Assembly: GCA_023105745.1 (NCBI GenBank)
Contig: JALGQZ010000007.1
Location: forward strand, 2,339,592 to 2,403,591
Direction: 5' to 3'
Source: Austropuccinia psidii
Taxonomy: Eukaryota > Basidiomycota > Pucciniomycetes > Pucciniales > Sphaerophragmiaceae
Length of the DNA stretch: 64,000 bases
In this document: one piece after another, positions 19,294 through 30,300 of the stretch
Layout: the number at the start of each line of letters is the position of its first letter
How positions within the stretch are numbered: the stretch's first letter is position 1
The notes under the pieces: model-generated
The model's database searches: none
Told to the model about the DNA's origin: nothing
What the model saw: only the letters and a program-made list of their open reading frames with translations
Position numbers and translations under genes: made by a program

Positions 19294-20267
19294 CAATGTC
19301 TTCAATAACTTCTTTGGATTTGGCCCATTTATTCATCAAGAATATCTTCTCAAAGCATGGCCTTCCTTCAAGCATTGTCAGTGATAGAGGTCCCCTTTTT
19401 GTTTCTTCCTTCTGGACCAATCTTTGTCAGCAGCTCAAGATTTCAAGAGACTTGTCAACTGCTTACCATCCAGAAACTGATGGACAGACAGAGAGGGTAA
19501 ATCGGATACTAGAACAGTATCTTCGGATGTATGTCGGTTATCATCAAGATGATTGGAACACCTGGCTCCCTCTGGCTGAATTTGCCTACAATAACTCTGA
19601 CCACTCTTCAACCAAGCAATCACCGTTTTTCACTGTTTATGGAAGAGATCCTCAATTTTATTCAGTTCACATCACTCAAGATACTCCTGCTGGAACGTTA
19701 TCAACAAAAATCCAATCAGTACAGCAAGATGTAAAGAGAGAACTTGAAGCTTCCATAAACCGGTTTAAGAGGTATGCAGATAAAAGTAGAGCAAGTCCAC
19801 CTGTTTTCAATCCTGGTGACATGGTATGGCTTTCTTCCAAGAATATCAAATCAACTAGACCCACCAAGAAACTGTCTGAAAGATGGTTGGGTCCCTTTCC
19901 AATCTTGAAGAAAGTCAGTACTCATGCTTACCACCTCAAGCTTCCATCTCAATGGAAATCCATCCACCCAGTCTTCCATATCTCACTCTTGGAACCAGTC
20001 AAGACATCAACAATCCCAAATCGGCATCAAGAGCCTCCTCCGCCAATCATTATTGAAGAAGAAGAGGAATGGGAAGTCTCTCAAGTACTGGATTCAAAGC
20101 TCAAGAGAAGAAAATTATGGTATCTGGTGGAATGCAAAGGTTTCAGTCAAGATTCAGAAGGATCCACATGGGAACCAGCTGAAAACCTCAAGAATTGTCC
20201 TGAACTTGTCAAAGATTTTCATTCGTTATATCCTGACAAGCCAGGACCCAATTCTTCAATGGCTTGA
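18831..20267 (+). CDS. E2 integrase with chromodomain (second copy, open)
   Basis: The frame is open from about 18870. It contains the H2C2 finger (H...H...CQQC), then the DDE core with SMDFITQLPLS, VSDRGPLFVSSFW and HPETDGQTERVN, so all three acidic residues are present. The GPF-type module (SERWLGPFPILKKV, HPVFHISLLEPVK) is followed by a C-terminal chromodomain (EEWEVSQVLDSKL, LWYLVECKGFSQDSEGSTWEP). The last places E2 among chromoviruses, whose integrase tails read histone marks. It is intact but stranded behind a broken pol. Confidence 0.88.
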   Translation, partial: LWQDPQYRSILQDLGKGKSIQDYSLDSSSQLLLFKDRVVVPNDPTIQLSILQKCHDSPLAGHPGQEKTLKLVKRDFHWSGMTQFIKDYVSSCQQCSRNKNIHHKKFGLLKPLPIPNGPWICLSMDFITQLPLSNSFDSILVIVDRFSKMAVFIPTMSSITSLDLAHLFIKNIFSKHGLPSSIVSDRGPLFVSSFWTNLCQQLKISRDLSTAYHPETDGQTERVNRILEQYLRMYVGYHQDDWNTWLPLAEFAYNNSDHSSTKQSPFFTVYGRDPQFYSVHITQDTPAGTLSTKIQSVQQDVKRELEASINRFKRYADKSRASPPVFNPGDMVWLSSKNIKSTRPTKKLSERWLGPFPILKKVSTHAYHLKLPSQWKSIHPVFHISLLEPVKTSTIPNRHQEPPPPIIIEEEEEWEVSQVLDSKLKRRKLWYLVECKGFSQDSEGSTWEPAENLKNCPELVKDFHSLYPDKPGPNSSMA

Positions 20268-20269
20268 AT

Positions 20270-20390
20270 TTTTATGGTGCTTGGTGGGGAGAGGAATTAC
20301 CAAAAGTATGTCCCACTCCTGGTATGCACCTTTAGGGGTATTCTACTCTTCTTTGTTGTAAGCATCACCTTGGCCACTCTGTGAGCACTT
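20270..20390 (+). repeat. 3' UTR module, E2 copy 1
   Basis: It starts 2 bases after the pol stop with tatggtgcttggtggggag, contains a GTATGT/GTAAGT-like word and ctcctggtatgcacc, and ends catcaccttggccactctgt then gagcac. The same module recurs at 20545-20655 and, on the minus strand, in E4 at 27211-27332 and 26780-26892. Confidence 0.85.
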
Positions 20391-20544
20391 TTCAATTTGG
20401 ACACAGACTTCTTGGCCCGGCTTTCAACATCCGAATTCCCAAATTATGGCCATTTACACTTGGGCAAATGGGCCATTCCTTTTTTATTCTCCCTCCCAAG
20501 ACTTTATTCTTTCAACACATTCATTTATCAAGATCTTTCTTATT

Positions 20545-20655
20545 TATGGCACTGGCCGGAGTGGCAACTACTAAAAGTAAGTTCCTCTCCTGGTGTGCAC
20601 TTCCCAGAGGGGTCTACAATCTGTCAAAACATCACCTTGGCGACTCTGTGAGCAC
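20545..20655 (+). repeat. 3' UTR module, E2 copy 2
   Basis: This second copy is about 275 bp downstream of the first, with tatggcactggccggagtgg, aaaagtaagttcctctcctgg and catcaccttggcgactctgt. A perfect GTAAGT lies at the place where E4 copies also have it. Confidence 0.85.
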
Positions 20656-21052
20656 CTGGCATCAAATTCTTTTATCCAGGTCCTTGGTCACTTTCAAAAT
20701 CAATTGTCGTAATCCGTGATGAAGATTGGATTCCTCCTCAAATTTCATTTTCTTTATTTTTTCTGTTTCTCTCTTTATATCTGTTTCCTTTTCTCTTTTA
20801 CTCTTTATCTTCTTTTAAAATTTCTTTTCTTATAACTCTTTAACGCCAAAATCTTGATGTCAAATCATGTCTTCAACTTTGTCAAAGCCAAATGTCAAGA
20901 GAAGATCAAGTCAACCTCAATTCATATGCCAACAAGCTTATCAGTTCAATTCTTCTTTTCAAGATTCAATACCTCTGGAATCCTTACGTCAAATCCGTCT
21001 CATTAGCCTCAACAGGCCTCTACCTTAGCTTGGTGCTCAGGAGCTCACCATT
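20656..21052 (+). other. Rest of E2 3' untranslated region
   Basis: This T/C-rich sequence has no gene. From about 20750 to 20870 it is pyrimidine-rich (ttttctgtttctctctttat). Confidence 0.7.
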
Positions 21053-21068
21053 CAAGGTAGGGGGGTAC
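21053..21068 (+). promoter_or_regulatory. E2 polypurine tract
   Basis: AAGGTAGGGGGGTAC immediately precedes the 3' LTR start TGTCACAACC. It is the expected plus-strand priming tract and fixes the LTR border. Confidence 0.75.
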
Positions 21069-22779
21069 TGTCACAACCACGTATTTTGACCCTCCTCCTT
21101 GATGGTGGCGGCAATCCAACCTGGAGCCAAGTTGGGGCCAATTGGCCATGTCACATCATTTATGGCCAATTGACCCCTTTTGGGTGTTCCATGGCTCTTA
21201 CGCCATAACCCATTCCATTGGCCACGTATGGCCTCCATCATCTTTTATGACCTCAGGCCATATCCTGCGTCATTGGTCCTCTTGGCCAATTTCCACCTCA
21301 CCAACCCCCAGGCCTCCATCACTGTTTTTGGGCCTGGGAGGTCCCTTTGTCTTCTAGGAGCTTCCAGGCCCCATGGCCACCTTCATTGGTTTCCTGGCCA
21401 CCCCTTTCATTATGGGGGTTTTGGCCTAAATGGCCTTTTTGGGCCATTTAGGCCCCCCACGGCTTCTACGGTCCGTGGGCCGTAATACGCGGTCTGTACG
21501 GTCCGTAGGCGGATTAGGCCCCTTTTGGCCTAATCCAATGAGGCCAAAGGGGGCAGCCACCTAGCCCCCAAGGCCAGCTGGATCCCAAACCACAATTGGG
21601 CCCACCTGAGCCATTTTTGGCCACCAATTGGACCAAAAACACCTTGGATCCATTTTTGGCCATAACTCCCATAGGACCCTTTTTTGGCCCTGGACCACCA
21701 TGGACCAACTTCACCGTCATGGCCTCTGGAAACCACCAGAGGCCACCAAATCATCTCAACAAGCATTTCCCTCAACTTAAGGGAGGATTGCTTCATTCCT
21801 CCATGCACCTCGTACTCAAGGTTGCAGGAGTGGTGCATATATGGTGTTATATACCATTATGCACCATTTTTGCTCAGCAATTCAATGGTGACGTTTTCAG
21901 GACCCAAATCAACCTTCTTAACTCAAGGTACCAAGATCCAACGCCCATTTCAAAGGAGAACCTTTGGACTCATCAGTTTGGTAATCCATGGCGGCAGTCA
22001 GAAGACCATTCAAGGACTCCAATAACCTGGCTCAGCAGGAGTTGGGTTGGCAATTTCATTCAGGGTTATTCTAAGGGCAATTCTCAAAAGGTATTACATC
22101 TTTTCAATAAGTTGTCAAGGCATCAAGTATTTCAATACTTCTTGGACAACTCAATTGGTTCATACAGGCGGTAATCAATCAACCTGTACGTACTTGGCCC
22201 AATTGGGCCAATTCATATTCTACTGTGGGAATTCAATCACACAGTTTCAAATTCAAGATGGCCAGACTGTATTGGCCCGATTTGGACAATACAGCCGGTG
22301 ATCCAACTCCAGGATCAATCTTTCAGTTTTTCACATATACTGGCCACCTTTCAGCACCTGGGGACTTTTTTCCCCAGTTAATTAATATATTGGATTTATT
22401 TTTATCCTTATTTTCTTTTACCTTATCAAAGTTAATACTGATAATCTTAAGTCAGTCATTCAGCACCCTTTTCTTTTATTTCCTCGCCTGTCCAGTGGAT
22501 ATTGGTGGTCATATCCTTATACTAATTCCATTTCCTTTTCTGGCAGGTTGAAACAGTGAATTGAGGATTCACCTGGTTGGCTTCTTGCCTTTTGGCTTCT
22601 TTATTATCTTTGGCCATTGGCTTCATCTTTTTCTTATCTCATCTTTTGGCATACTTGTTTTCTCCCATATTCTTTCTTAGAGAAAATTCATTCTTATTAT
22701 TCTTTTATCTTTGGAGCCCTCCAAGTGAGTTCTTGATTCCTGAGTGCCAGGCCCTCTTCTTCCAAGAGCCCCTGTGACA
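21069..22779 (+). repeat. 3' LTR of E2 (1711 bp)
   Basis: This is the direct copy of 637-2347. Differences are scattered substitutions and a small insertion in the GC-rich patch near 21480 (gtaatacgcggtctgtacgg). It ends CCCCTGTGACA and is followed by ctgt, the target duplication. Confidence 0.92.
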
Positions 22780-24535
22780 CTGTGCAGTCTGTGTAGACTT
22801 CAAAGACTGCACCCTCCAGATAATAATGAAGTTTCTCCAGAGCCCAGACTAGACATAGACATTCAGTCTGGGTGGCACCATACTTGGCTTCTGAATCATT
22901 TAGTTGCCTTGAGATGTAGCAAATTACTCCTTCTCTTGGTTCACCATCCACAATTTGTCTTTGGTGAAGGGCTGCTCCTAGGCCTTGACTACATGCTGCA
23001 TCTATGTATAACTTGAATGGTAGTTCAAAGTCAGGTAAGATGAGCACAGGTGCATTTGTGAGTTCAAATTTGATCCTCTCATATGCATCCCTCCTTTCCT
23101 TGGTGATTTCAAAAACTACATCTTTTGAGCACAACTTGTATAAACTACTAGTTATGTGGGCAAAATTCTTGATGTGGTTTCTATAGTAGCTAGCAAACCC
23201 AAGGAAAGATTGAATCTCTTTGATGCTCTTTGGTACTGGCTTTTGCAGTACTGCTGCTACTTTATTCTGGTCAATTTCCAGATAACACCTGAGAATTTAT
23301 GTCCTAGAGCCAGTAGCTCTTGTTGGCCAAAATTACACTTTTTCAGTGAAATTTTCAGATTGATGGGTGTACATTTGCTTAGCACTCTGTCTATGTAATG
23401 TACATGCTCTTCCCATGTCTCTGAGTCTATAATGATATCATCAATATATAACACCATCCAGCCTTCCAATATTTCTTCTTGAAATATTGTGTCCATCATC
23501 CTTTGGAAGTGGGCTAGTGCATTTTTGATGCCAAATGGCATCCTTGTATACTCATATATGCCCATATGGCATATTAGTCTGAGTAATTTCATGGAGTTTG
23601 GTTTAGCTCCATTTTGGTTGAAGCCTTTCATACAATCCATTTTGGTTATGTATTTGGCTTTTTCCAGTTTATCCAAGGCATGAGGTATCCTGTGTATAAG
23701 GTACCTGTCTGCTTTTGTGTAGTTATTCAGAGCTCTGAAGTCTGCACACAGTCTAGACTTGCCATAATGCCAGGTGATTAGGACAGGGGTGGTGATTTCC
23801 ACTATTTCATTATGTTCAATCTTCCTGATGACATCCATGTCCAAGAGTTCATTGATATGTTTCTCAATTTCTTTCCTGGTTTCCAGGCTTTCTGGATAAC
23901 GAGGTCTTCTAAGCATGGGTGGATAAGGTCTTCCCACATCCAGATATAGTTCTATATCATTGCCTTTGCTCTTACCTAATGCTTCTTAACCAATGGCAAA
24001 TGCTGGTCTGGTCTTCCTCAGCATCTTCAGTAAACTTAGGTTTTGTTTACTGGTGAGGGTAGTGCTAAGCCTTCCCTCCCTGAATTCATTCATTAGTTCT
24101 TTTAGTGGCTCGTTGGTAGATATTTGGTATATATCAAGTGAAAATTTCTTTTCCTTCTTGGTACCAATGGTAATATTCCTGTTCTTACTATTGTAAATAT
24201 CTATACCATACATCCTCTGGTAATCTGTTCCCAGCAAGAACCCTTGGATGTGGGCATCATTAAGCACTACAAACTCTGGGTTGAGTCTGATATTACCCTT
24301 CCTGTGGGGTATAATTATCTCTTTGATAATTGTACCAATGGAAATCATCTTCCCTGAGGCAGTTTCAAAGTTCTTTGCCTTGGTGGGCAAGAGCTGTTTT
24401 TCCCAATTTGCGAAGTGATTATCCAGATAATTTCTGGCCACTATGGAGCAGTGTGCCCCACTATCAATGATTAATGGATGTTGAGCATTGTCAATACAGA
24501 CAGTCATTTTAGTGGCTGTTCCATGTATATATGCC
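22780..24535 (-). pseudogene. E1 protease, reverse transcriptase and RNase H (first part)
   Basis: Minus-strand frame: MTVCIDNAQHPLIIDSGAHC holds the protease D-S-G. A TAA at 23986-23988 replaces a Glu codon, after which RT continues in frame ([43 protein letters not shown]). The catalytic YIDD is intact at 23437-23448. A one-base shift near 23283 follows, then [19 protein letters not shown] and [20 protein letters not shown] of RNase H, up to the E2 insertion. Upstream it joins 33923 through the E4 target site. Confidence 0.87.
24531..24535. repeat. Target-site duplication of E4, left copy (atgcc)
   Basis: atgcc here and atgcc at 33919-33923 flank E4 exactly. Removing E4 and one copy restores the E1 frame (V-M-A-Y-I-H-G-T-A). 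Confidence 0.93.
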
Positions 24536-25300
24536 TGTCACAGGGGCTCTTCGAAGTGAAGAGGGCCTGGCACTCAGTAAACTGGGACTCACTTATGGAG
24601 GGCTCAAGGATAGGATAAAATGAGATACACTTAAGAGTGTTAAAGATGAATTACTAAAATAATGAATATAAGAAAAGCAGCAACAAAGAAATAAGAATAA
24701 GAAATAGAAGAGCCAACCACAAACAAGTCCAAGTCCACTGTTTCAACCTGTCAGAATGGAAAGAGAAGGGTTAATAAGGATATGGCCACCCAACTCATAC
24801 TGTACAGGAGAAGAAAGAAAAAGGCAAAGACTAACTTAAGATTAAATAAATATAATACCCAAAATATAAGGATAAGAATATTCAGATAATAATAAATCAA
24901 CTAAATTAATTAACTGGGGAAAAGTCCCCAGGGGGGAGAAAGAGGGGCTGGTATATGTGAGAATCACCAGCCCTGATCCAGAGGAAGAATTTTCATGAGA
25001 ATATTTGATGATTGAATTGAGTCTGGCCAATACAGGTCCTGTACGGCTGTACAGAACCTGTACAAGGGGTGTGGTGTATTGGAGTGATCATACAGTTTCA
25101 TACTGGTGTATTGAGACTGTATTGGGTGAATCCAGCCTGTACAGGTATTGACAGGCTGTATTGAGGTACCAAGCTGTATGCATGTTCAGAATGAAGGTTG
25201 CTGAACTTGAATGCTGATACAAATACTGGATCTGCTGATTTGGGGTGTTTTGAGTGGGTGTATGACTGAATACCCTTACCCCTGATGAGTGGTTGTTACA
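24536..25300 (-). repeat. 3' LTR of E4 (765 bp)
   Basis: Ends TGTCACAGGGGC and GGTTGTTACA. It is identical in length to 33154-33918. Its sense-strand end resembles the end of the E2 LTR. Confidence 0.95.
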
Positions 25301-25318
25301 GTACCCCCCTCTTGAAAC
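25301..25318 (-). promoter_or_regulatory. E4 polypurine tract
   Basis: The minus strand reads GTTTCAAGAGGGGGGTAC immediately before the 3' LTR start TGTAACAACC. Confidence 0.8.
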
Positions 25319-26779
25319 TGGTGGGCTCCTGAACACCATAATAACCTGCCATTGTTGAGTGGCATTTCACTACCCCACACAATTCCTTGGAAGGTTTTTC
25401 TTTTGGCCATTATCTCGAAATCCTTCTCCATCTTATTCTCTGTCAATTAAATTATTCCCCCCCTTCTTTCAACTTTGAGTAAATACCCCGCTTCGAACTG
25501 TTCTTTCTCCTGATTGAAACACTGACGTCCTTGGGGCATGGCCTTGGGTTGTATCCCAAAATTATGGCCACTGAGCTCTTGTGCTCAAAAAATGGTGCCA
25601 GATGAGTATATGAAGTGTACCCATCTGGCCAGCCCAATGAAGGAAATTGATGATGACAAGAATTCAAGGGTCTTGTCCCCAATGGCCTTCAAAACGCCTC
25701 AACCAGCCCTTTATGGTGATTTTGGGCTGGTGCCTTTTCTATGGATGGTCTTGAGGATTCCTTGAGTTTATGGCCATTTTGGCCTCTTTTGGATCCTTGG
25801 TGTCTTTGGGGTGAAATGTGGTTCATGGCCCTTTTTGGCCTTTTCTTGGGTCCTTGGTGTTTTGAGGTGAATTTGGGTTCATGGCCATTTTTGGCCTTTT
25901 CTTGAAGTCTGGGCCTTTTTGGCCCCTATGGACCTTTGGGGTAATTTGGGGTCTTGCGGTCCGCGGGCCGTACGCCGCGGTCCGTGGGCCGTGGACCGTA
26001 CGCCGCGGTCCGTGGGCCGTGGTCTGCGGTCCGTGGGCCGTACGCCGCGGTCCGCGGGCCGTGGGGGCTATAGGAGGCCCCCAGGGCCAAAATGAGCCCC
26101 TGGGCCCAAATTTGCTGGGGACCCAGGGGTGCCATGGGACCTTGATTGGCCCAAAAAAGAATCTTCACCTTATATGGCCTGGACCCATTGGTGGGGTCCA
26201 GGACCTCCAAGAACTTGGCCTTCCCCCAAACTTCCAGGGGAGGCCCCCCATGCTGGTTCCAGTCCCTGAAGGGGTCTTGGGCCTTGACATTTGAGAGGTT
26301 TTGAGGGGGGCCATGGTTGACTTGTGGCCCAATTCCCTTGAGGTCGAATCTTGGGCCTACAACTGGACTGATTCTGCCGTACTGAATCTTCTGCTTGCGT
26401 ATCTTCAGCCATGAGTCAACCATGGCCCCTAGTGGGATTTTGATGAAATGGGTAAGTATAACCAGTTGCTTGTCCTTGTTTGTGTTTGGTTTGACTTCTA
26501 TCCATGCTCTTATCACAACTAAAAAGTAAAAAATAAAATAAAATAAAATAAAAAATAAAAAGGATAATGGAACCTCCCAATACGTGATTTGGGGAGGGGC
26601 TGCTGCTGCTTTAAAGAATGAAAGAAGAAAATTATACAAGTAAAGAAAGAAAGAAAATAATAAGAGAAAATGAGAGTAAAGAAAGAAATAAAGAAAAATT
26701 CCTGATGGCTGGTCCTTCTTGTGGTGAGTTGCTTGATTCTGGCCAAGAAGTGTCTGAAAAATGAAAACCAAGCATTTGA
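25319..26779 (-). other. E4 3' untranslated region, distal part
   Basis: There is no gene. It holds GGCC-rich sequence at 25690-26300 resembling the E2 LTR, a GC-rich array at 25956-26065, and an AAAAT-type low-complexity stretch near 26520-26560. Long open minus-strand frames here run through repeats and are not credited. Confidence 0.7.
25956..26065. repeat. GC-rich array of GCGGTCCGYGGGCCG, 5 copies
   Basis: Copies start at 25956, 25977, 26005, 26026 and 26047. Spacings are 21, 28, 21 and 21 bp, all multiples of 7. The patch is far more GC-rich than anything around it. Shorter versions lie in the E2 LTRs (about 1030-1070 and 21465-21515). Confidence 0.92.
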
Positions 26780-26892
26780 TGCTCACAGAGTGGCCAAGGT
26801 GATGTTTTACAAGAAGTAGAACCCTCAGGGATGCATACCAGGAGATGGAACTTACTTTCATAACTTCCACTCCCCACCAAGCACCATAAAAC
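26780..26892 (-). repeat. 3' UTR module, E4 copy 2
   Basis: On the sense strand it runs tatggtgcttggtggggagt, gaaagtaagttccatctcctgg to catcaccttggccactctgt. It is the second copy of the module that follows the pol stop. Confidence 0.85.
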
Positions 26893-26901
26893 TGAAAAGA
26901 G

Positions 26902-27057
26902 TTGCCATAAATAACTTCTGAGATGAATTGCCATAAAGGACTTCTGAAATGAATTGCCATAAATGACTTCTGAGATGAATTGCCATAAATGACTTGAAGA
27001 TGAATTGTCATAAATGACTTGAAAATGAATTGCCATAAATGACTTGAAGTAATGAAT
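26902..27057. repeat. 26-bp tandem repeat, 6 copies
   Basis: Units of the form tgccataaatgacttctgag plus atgaat repeat six times. The last units drift to gacttgaag. The array lies between the two 3' UTR modules of E4. On the minus strand several frames stay open through it, which explains long spurious frames. Confidence 0.93.
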
Positions 27058-27210
27058 GTCTTGAATTATGATGATTGGCATAAAATGAAAGGATAATAAA
27101 GAAAGAAAATGAAACATAAAGAAAGAAAACATTGGGCCATATCTTGATAAGGTCCAAATCGGAGGGTATTGATGTTGTATGCTTCCTGAACCTGTCCAAA
27201 GAATTGACAA

Positions 27211-27332
27211 GTGCTCACAAAGTGGCCAAGGTGATGCTTACAACAACATATGGGTAGAATACCCCCTTAAAGGTGCATGCCAGGAGAGGAACTTACTTTC
27301 ATAACTTCTTCTCCCCACCAAGCACCATAAAA
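27211..27332 (-). repeat. 3' UTR module, E4 copy 1
   Basis: It directly abuts the pol stop codon. Sense strand: tatggtgcttggtggggaga, gaaagtaagttcctctcctgg, tgcaccttta, catcaccttggccactttgt. Position and sequence match E2 copy 1. Confidence 0.86.
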
Positions 27333-30300
27333 TCAAACTCTTGAGGTATTTGGGCCAGGCTTGTCTGGATACAATGAGTGGAAATCCTTGACAAGGTCTG
27401 GTGAGTTGGTAAGGTTGGAAGCTGGTTCCCAAGTGGTTCTTTCTGGGTCTTCACTGAATCCTTTCCACTCTACAAGATACCATAATTTACCTCTTTTGAG
27501 TTTTGAGTCCAGAACCTGAGCCACTTCCCATTCTTCTTGCTCTTCCACTAAAACTGGTGGTGGCGGCAATTGATGACGATTTGGGATAGTTGAGTGCTTG
27601 ACTGGTTCTAATAAGGACACATGGAATACAGGGTGAACTGTCTTCCATTGCTGAGGCAACTTGAGGTGATATGCATGGCTGCCAATCTTCTTAAGAACTT
27701 CAAAGGGTCCCAACCATCTTTCTGATAACTTCTTGGTTGGTCTTGTGGTCTTGATGTTCTTGGAAGCTAGCCATACTTTGTCCCCAGGTTGGAAATCAGG
27801 TGGAATTGCCCTATTTCTATCTGCATACTTCTTGAATCTCCTTATTGCTGACTCTAATTCTTCTTTGACAACTTGCTGTACTGATTGGAGTTTTGTTGAT
27901 AACTTTCCAGCAGGTGAGTCTTGAGAAATATGGATTGAGTCAAAGCTGGGATTTCTTCCATAAATGGTGAAAAAAGGTGATTGCTTGGTTGATGAATGTT
28001 CTGCATTATTATAGGCAAATTCAGCCAGAGGGAGCCAGGTGTACCAGTCATCTTGATGATAGCTGACATACATCCGAAGGTACTGTTCTAGTATCTGATT
28101 TACCCTCTCTGTCTGTCCATCTGTTTCAGGGTGGAAAGCAGTTGAAAGATCTCTTGATATCTTGAGCTGCTGACACAATTGAGTCCAGAATGATGAAACA
28201 AATAAGGATCCTCTATCACTGACAATACTGACTGGGAGTCCATGCTTGGAAAATACATGGCTAATGAATATTTGAGCTAAATCCAGAGCAGTGATTGTGC
28301 CATAAGTTGGAATGAAGATTGCCATTTTTGAGAATCTGTCCACAACTACTAAAATTGAATCAAAGTTGTTGGACAGTGGCAATTGAGTGATAAAGTCCAT
28401 TGATAAGGAATTCCAAGGACCAGATGGAATTGAAAGAGGCTTGAGTAATCCAAACTTCTTGTGATGGATGTTCTTGTTTCTTGAACATTGCTGACATGAG
28501 GACACATAGTCCTTGATAAATTGATTCATGCCAGCCCAATAAAAATCCCTCTTGATGAGCTTGAGGGTCTTCTCCTGGCCAGGGTGGCCAGCCAATGGTG
28601 AGTCATGACGCTTTTGAAGAATATTGAGTTGAAGTTCTTCATTGCTTGGGATTACCACTCTATCTTTGAATAATAATAACTTGGCTTGAGGTTCAAGAGA
28701 ATAATCTGGAACTGATTCACCTCTTGCTAGTTGCTTGAGTATTTCTTTATAGTCTTTGTCTTGCCATACTTCTTTTTGAATCTTGTCCACTAAATCTGAG
28801 AAAATTTCCACTTTGATTGAGAAGAATCTTGACTCTTGAATTCCATCTTGCTTAAGAACTTGATGAAGATTTTGAGGATTCTTGATGATGAAGTCCACCC
28901 CCCTCTCTGGGTACACGTCGTCCCGACGTGACAAGGCATCTGGTAAAGTGGCCAGCCTGCCTGGGCGGTAAGTGATAGTGAAATGAAACTCAGAGAGAAA
29001 CTCAGCCCAACGGGCCTGACGACGAGTAAGAACTTTGGAAGACATGAAATACTGCAAGGAAGAGTGGTCTGTCAAGACCTCAAAAGAATTGGAAAGAGAA
29101 AGAAGAAATGCTCTCCAGCGCTTGAGAGCCCAAACTATGCCAAGGAGTTCCTTGTCATGAATTTCATAGTTGAGTTCAGCTGGTAAGAGCTTGCAACTAT
29201 CAAATGCAATGGGATGCTTTCCTGAATCATTCACCTGACTCAGTACGGCGCCCAATGCATAATCAGAAGCATCAGTCTCTACTATAGTAGGTAGAGAAGG
29301 ATTAAAATGAGATAAGATAGGAGCAGAGGTGAAAGCTTCTTTGAGTGCTTGAAACTGACTAAGAGCTTCCTCATTGAAGATGAAGGGAGAATCTTTTTTA
29401 AGGAGGGAAGTGAGGGAGGTGATTTTTTTAGAATAATTTTTAATGAAACGTCGATAAAAATTGGCAAAGCCAAGAAAAGATTGAAGGGCCTTGATGTTTT
29501 TGGGGTGAGGCCAATTGAGTATTTGCTGAACCTTTGAAGAGTCCATCTTGAGGCCATCACTTGAAACAACATAGCCCAAGTATTCCACACTTGAGGCATG
29601 GAATACACACTTGGAAGCTTTGGCAAACAGATTATTGTCCCTCAGCCTTTGGAGGACAGAGGCCACATGTTTGACATGTTCCTCCTCAGAACTGGAAAAG
29701 ACCATAATATCGTCTAAATAAACCACAACAAACACATCCAAGAAATCTGCAAATATATCGTTTACCAGATTCTGGAAAGAAGCAGGAGCATTGGTCAAAC
29801 CAAATGGCATGACCAAATACTCATAACTACCATATTTGGTTCTAAAGGCAGTTAAGTGCTCATCCCCCTCTTTGATTCTCAGAAGGTTATATGCACCACG
29901 CAAATCTATCTTGGAGAAGATAGTGGAACCGTTGAATACGGTAAGAAGCTGGTTCATAGGAGGAACAGGGTATCTGTTCTTCCTAGTGACAGCATTGAGT
30001 TTGCGGTAGTCAACACACAAACGAAGACCTCCATCCTTTTTCTTGACAAAAAGGACAGGTGCTCCTGTTGAAGAGGAGCTTGGTCTAATGAAACCTTTCT
30101 CTACATTCTCTGAAATGTAGGCCCGCAGTGTTTCTGACTCTTGATTTGATAATGAGTAGATAACACCAATTGGAGGTAGAAGACCCTCCAATTCGATATG
30201 GTGATCACAGGCGCGGTGTGGAGGAAGTTTCTCTGCTTTCACCTTGGAGAATACATCCAAATATTGGTGATAAGCAGGAGGAACAACCTTCAGCACAGTT

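Noticed and set aside
26895..27060. Telomere-like or centromere-like satellite
   Set aside because: The 26-bp unit has only six copies, sits inside the E4 3' UTR, and has no telomere motif.
25926..27210. 361- and 192-codon minus-strand frames in the E4 3' region
   Set aside because: They run through the GC-rich array and the 26-bp tandem repeat, which stay open by repetition.
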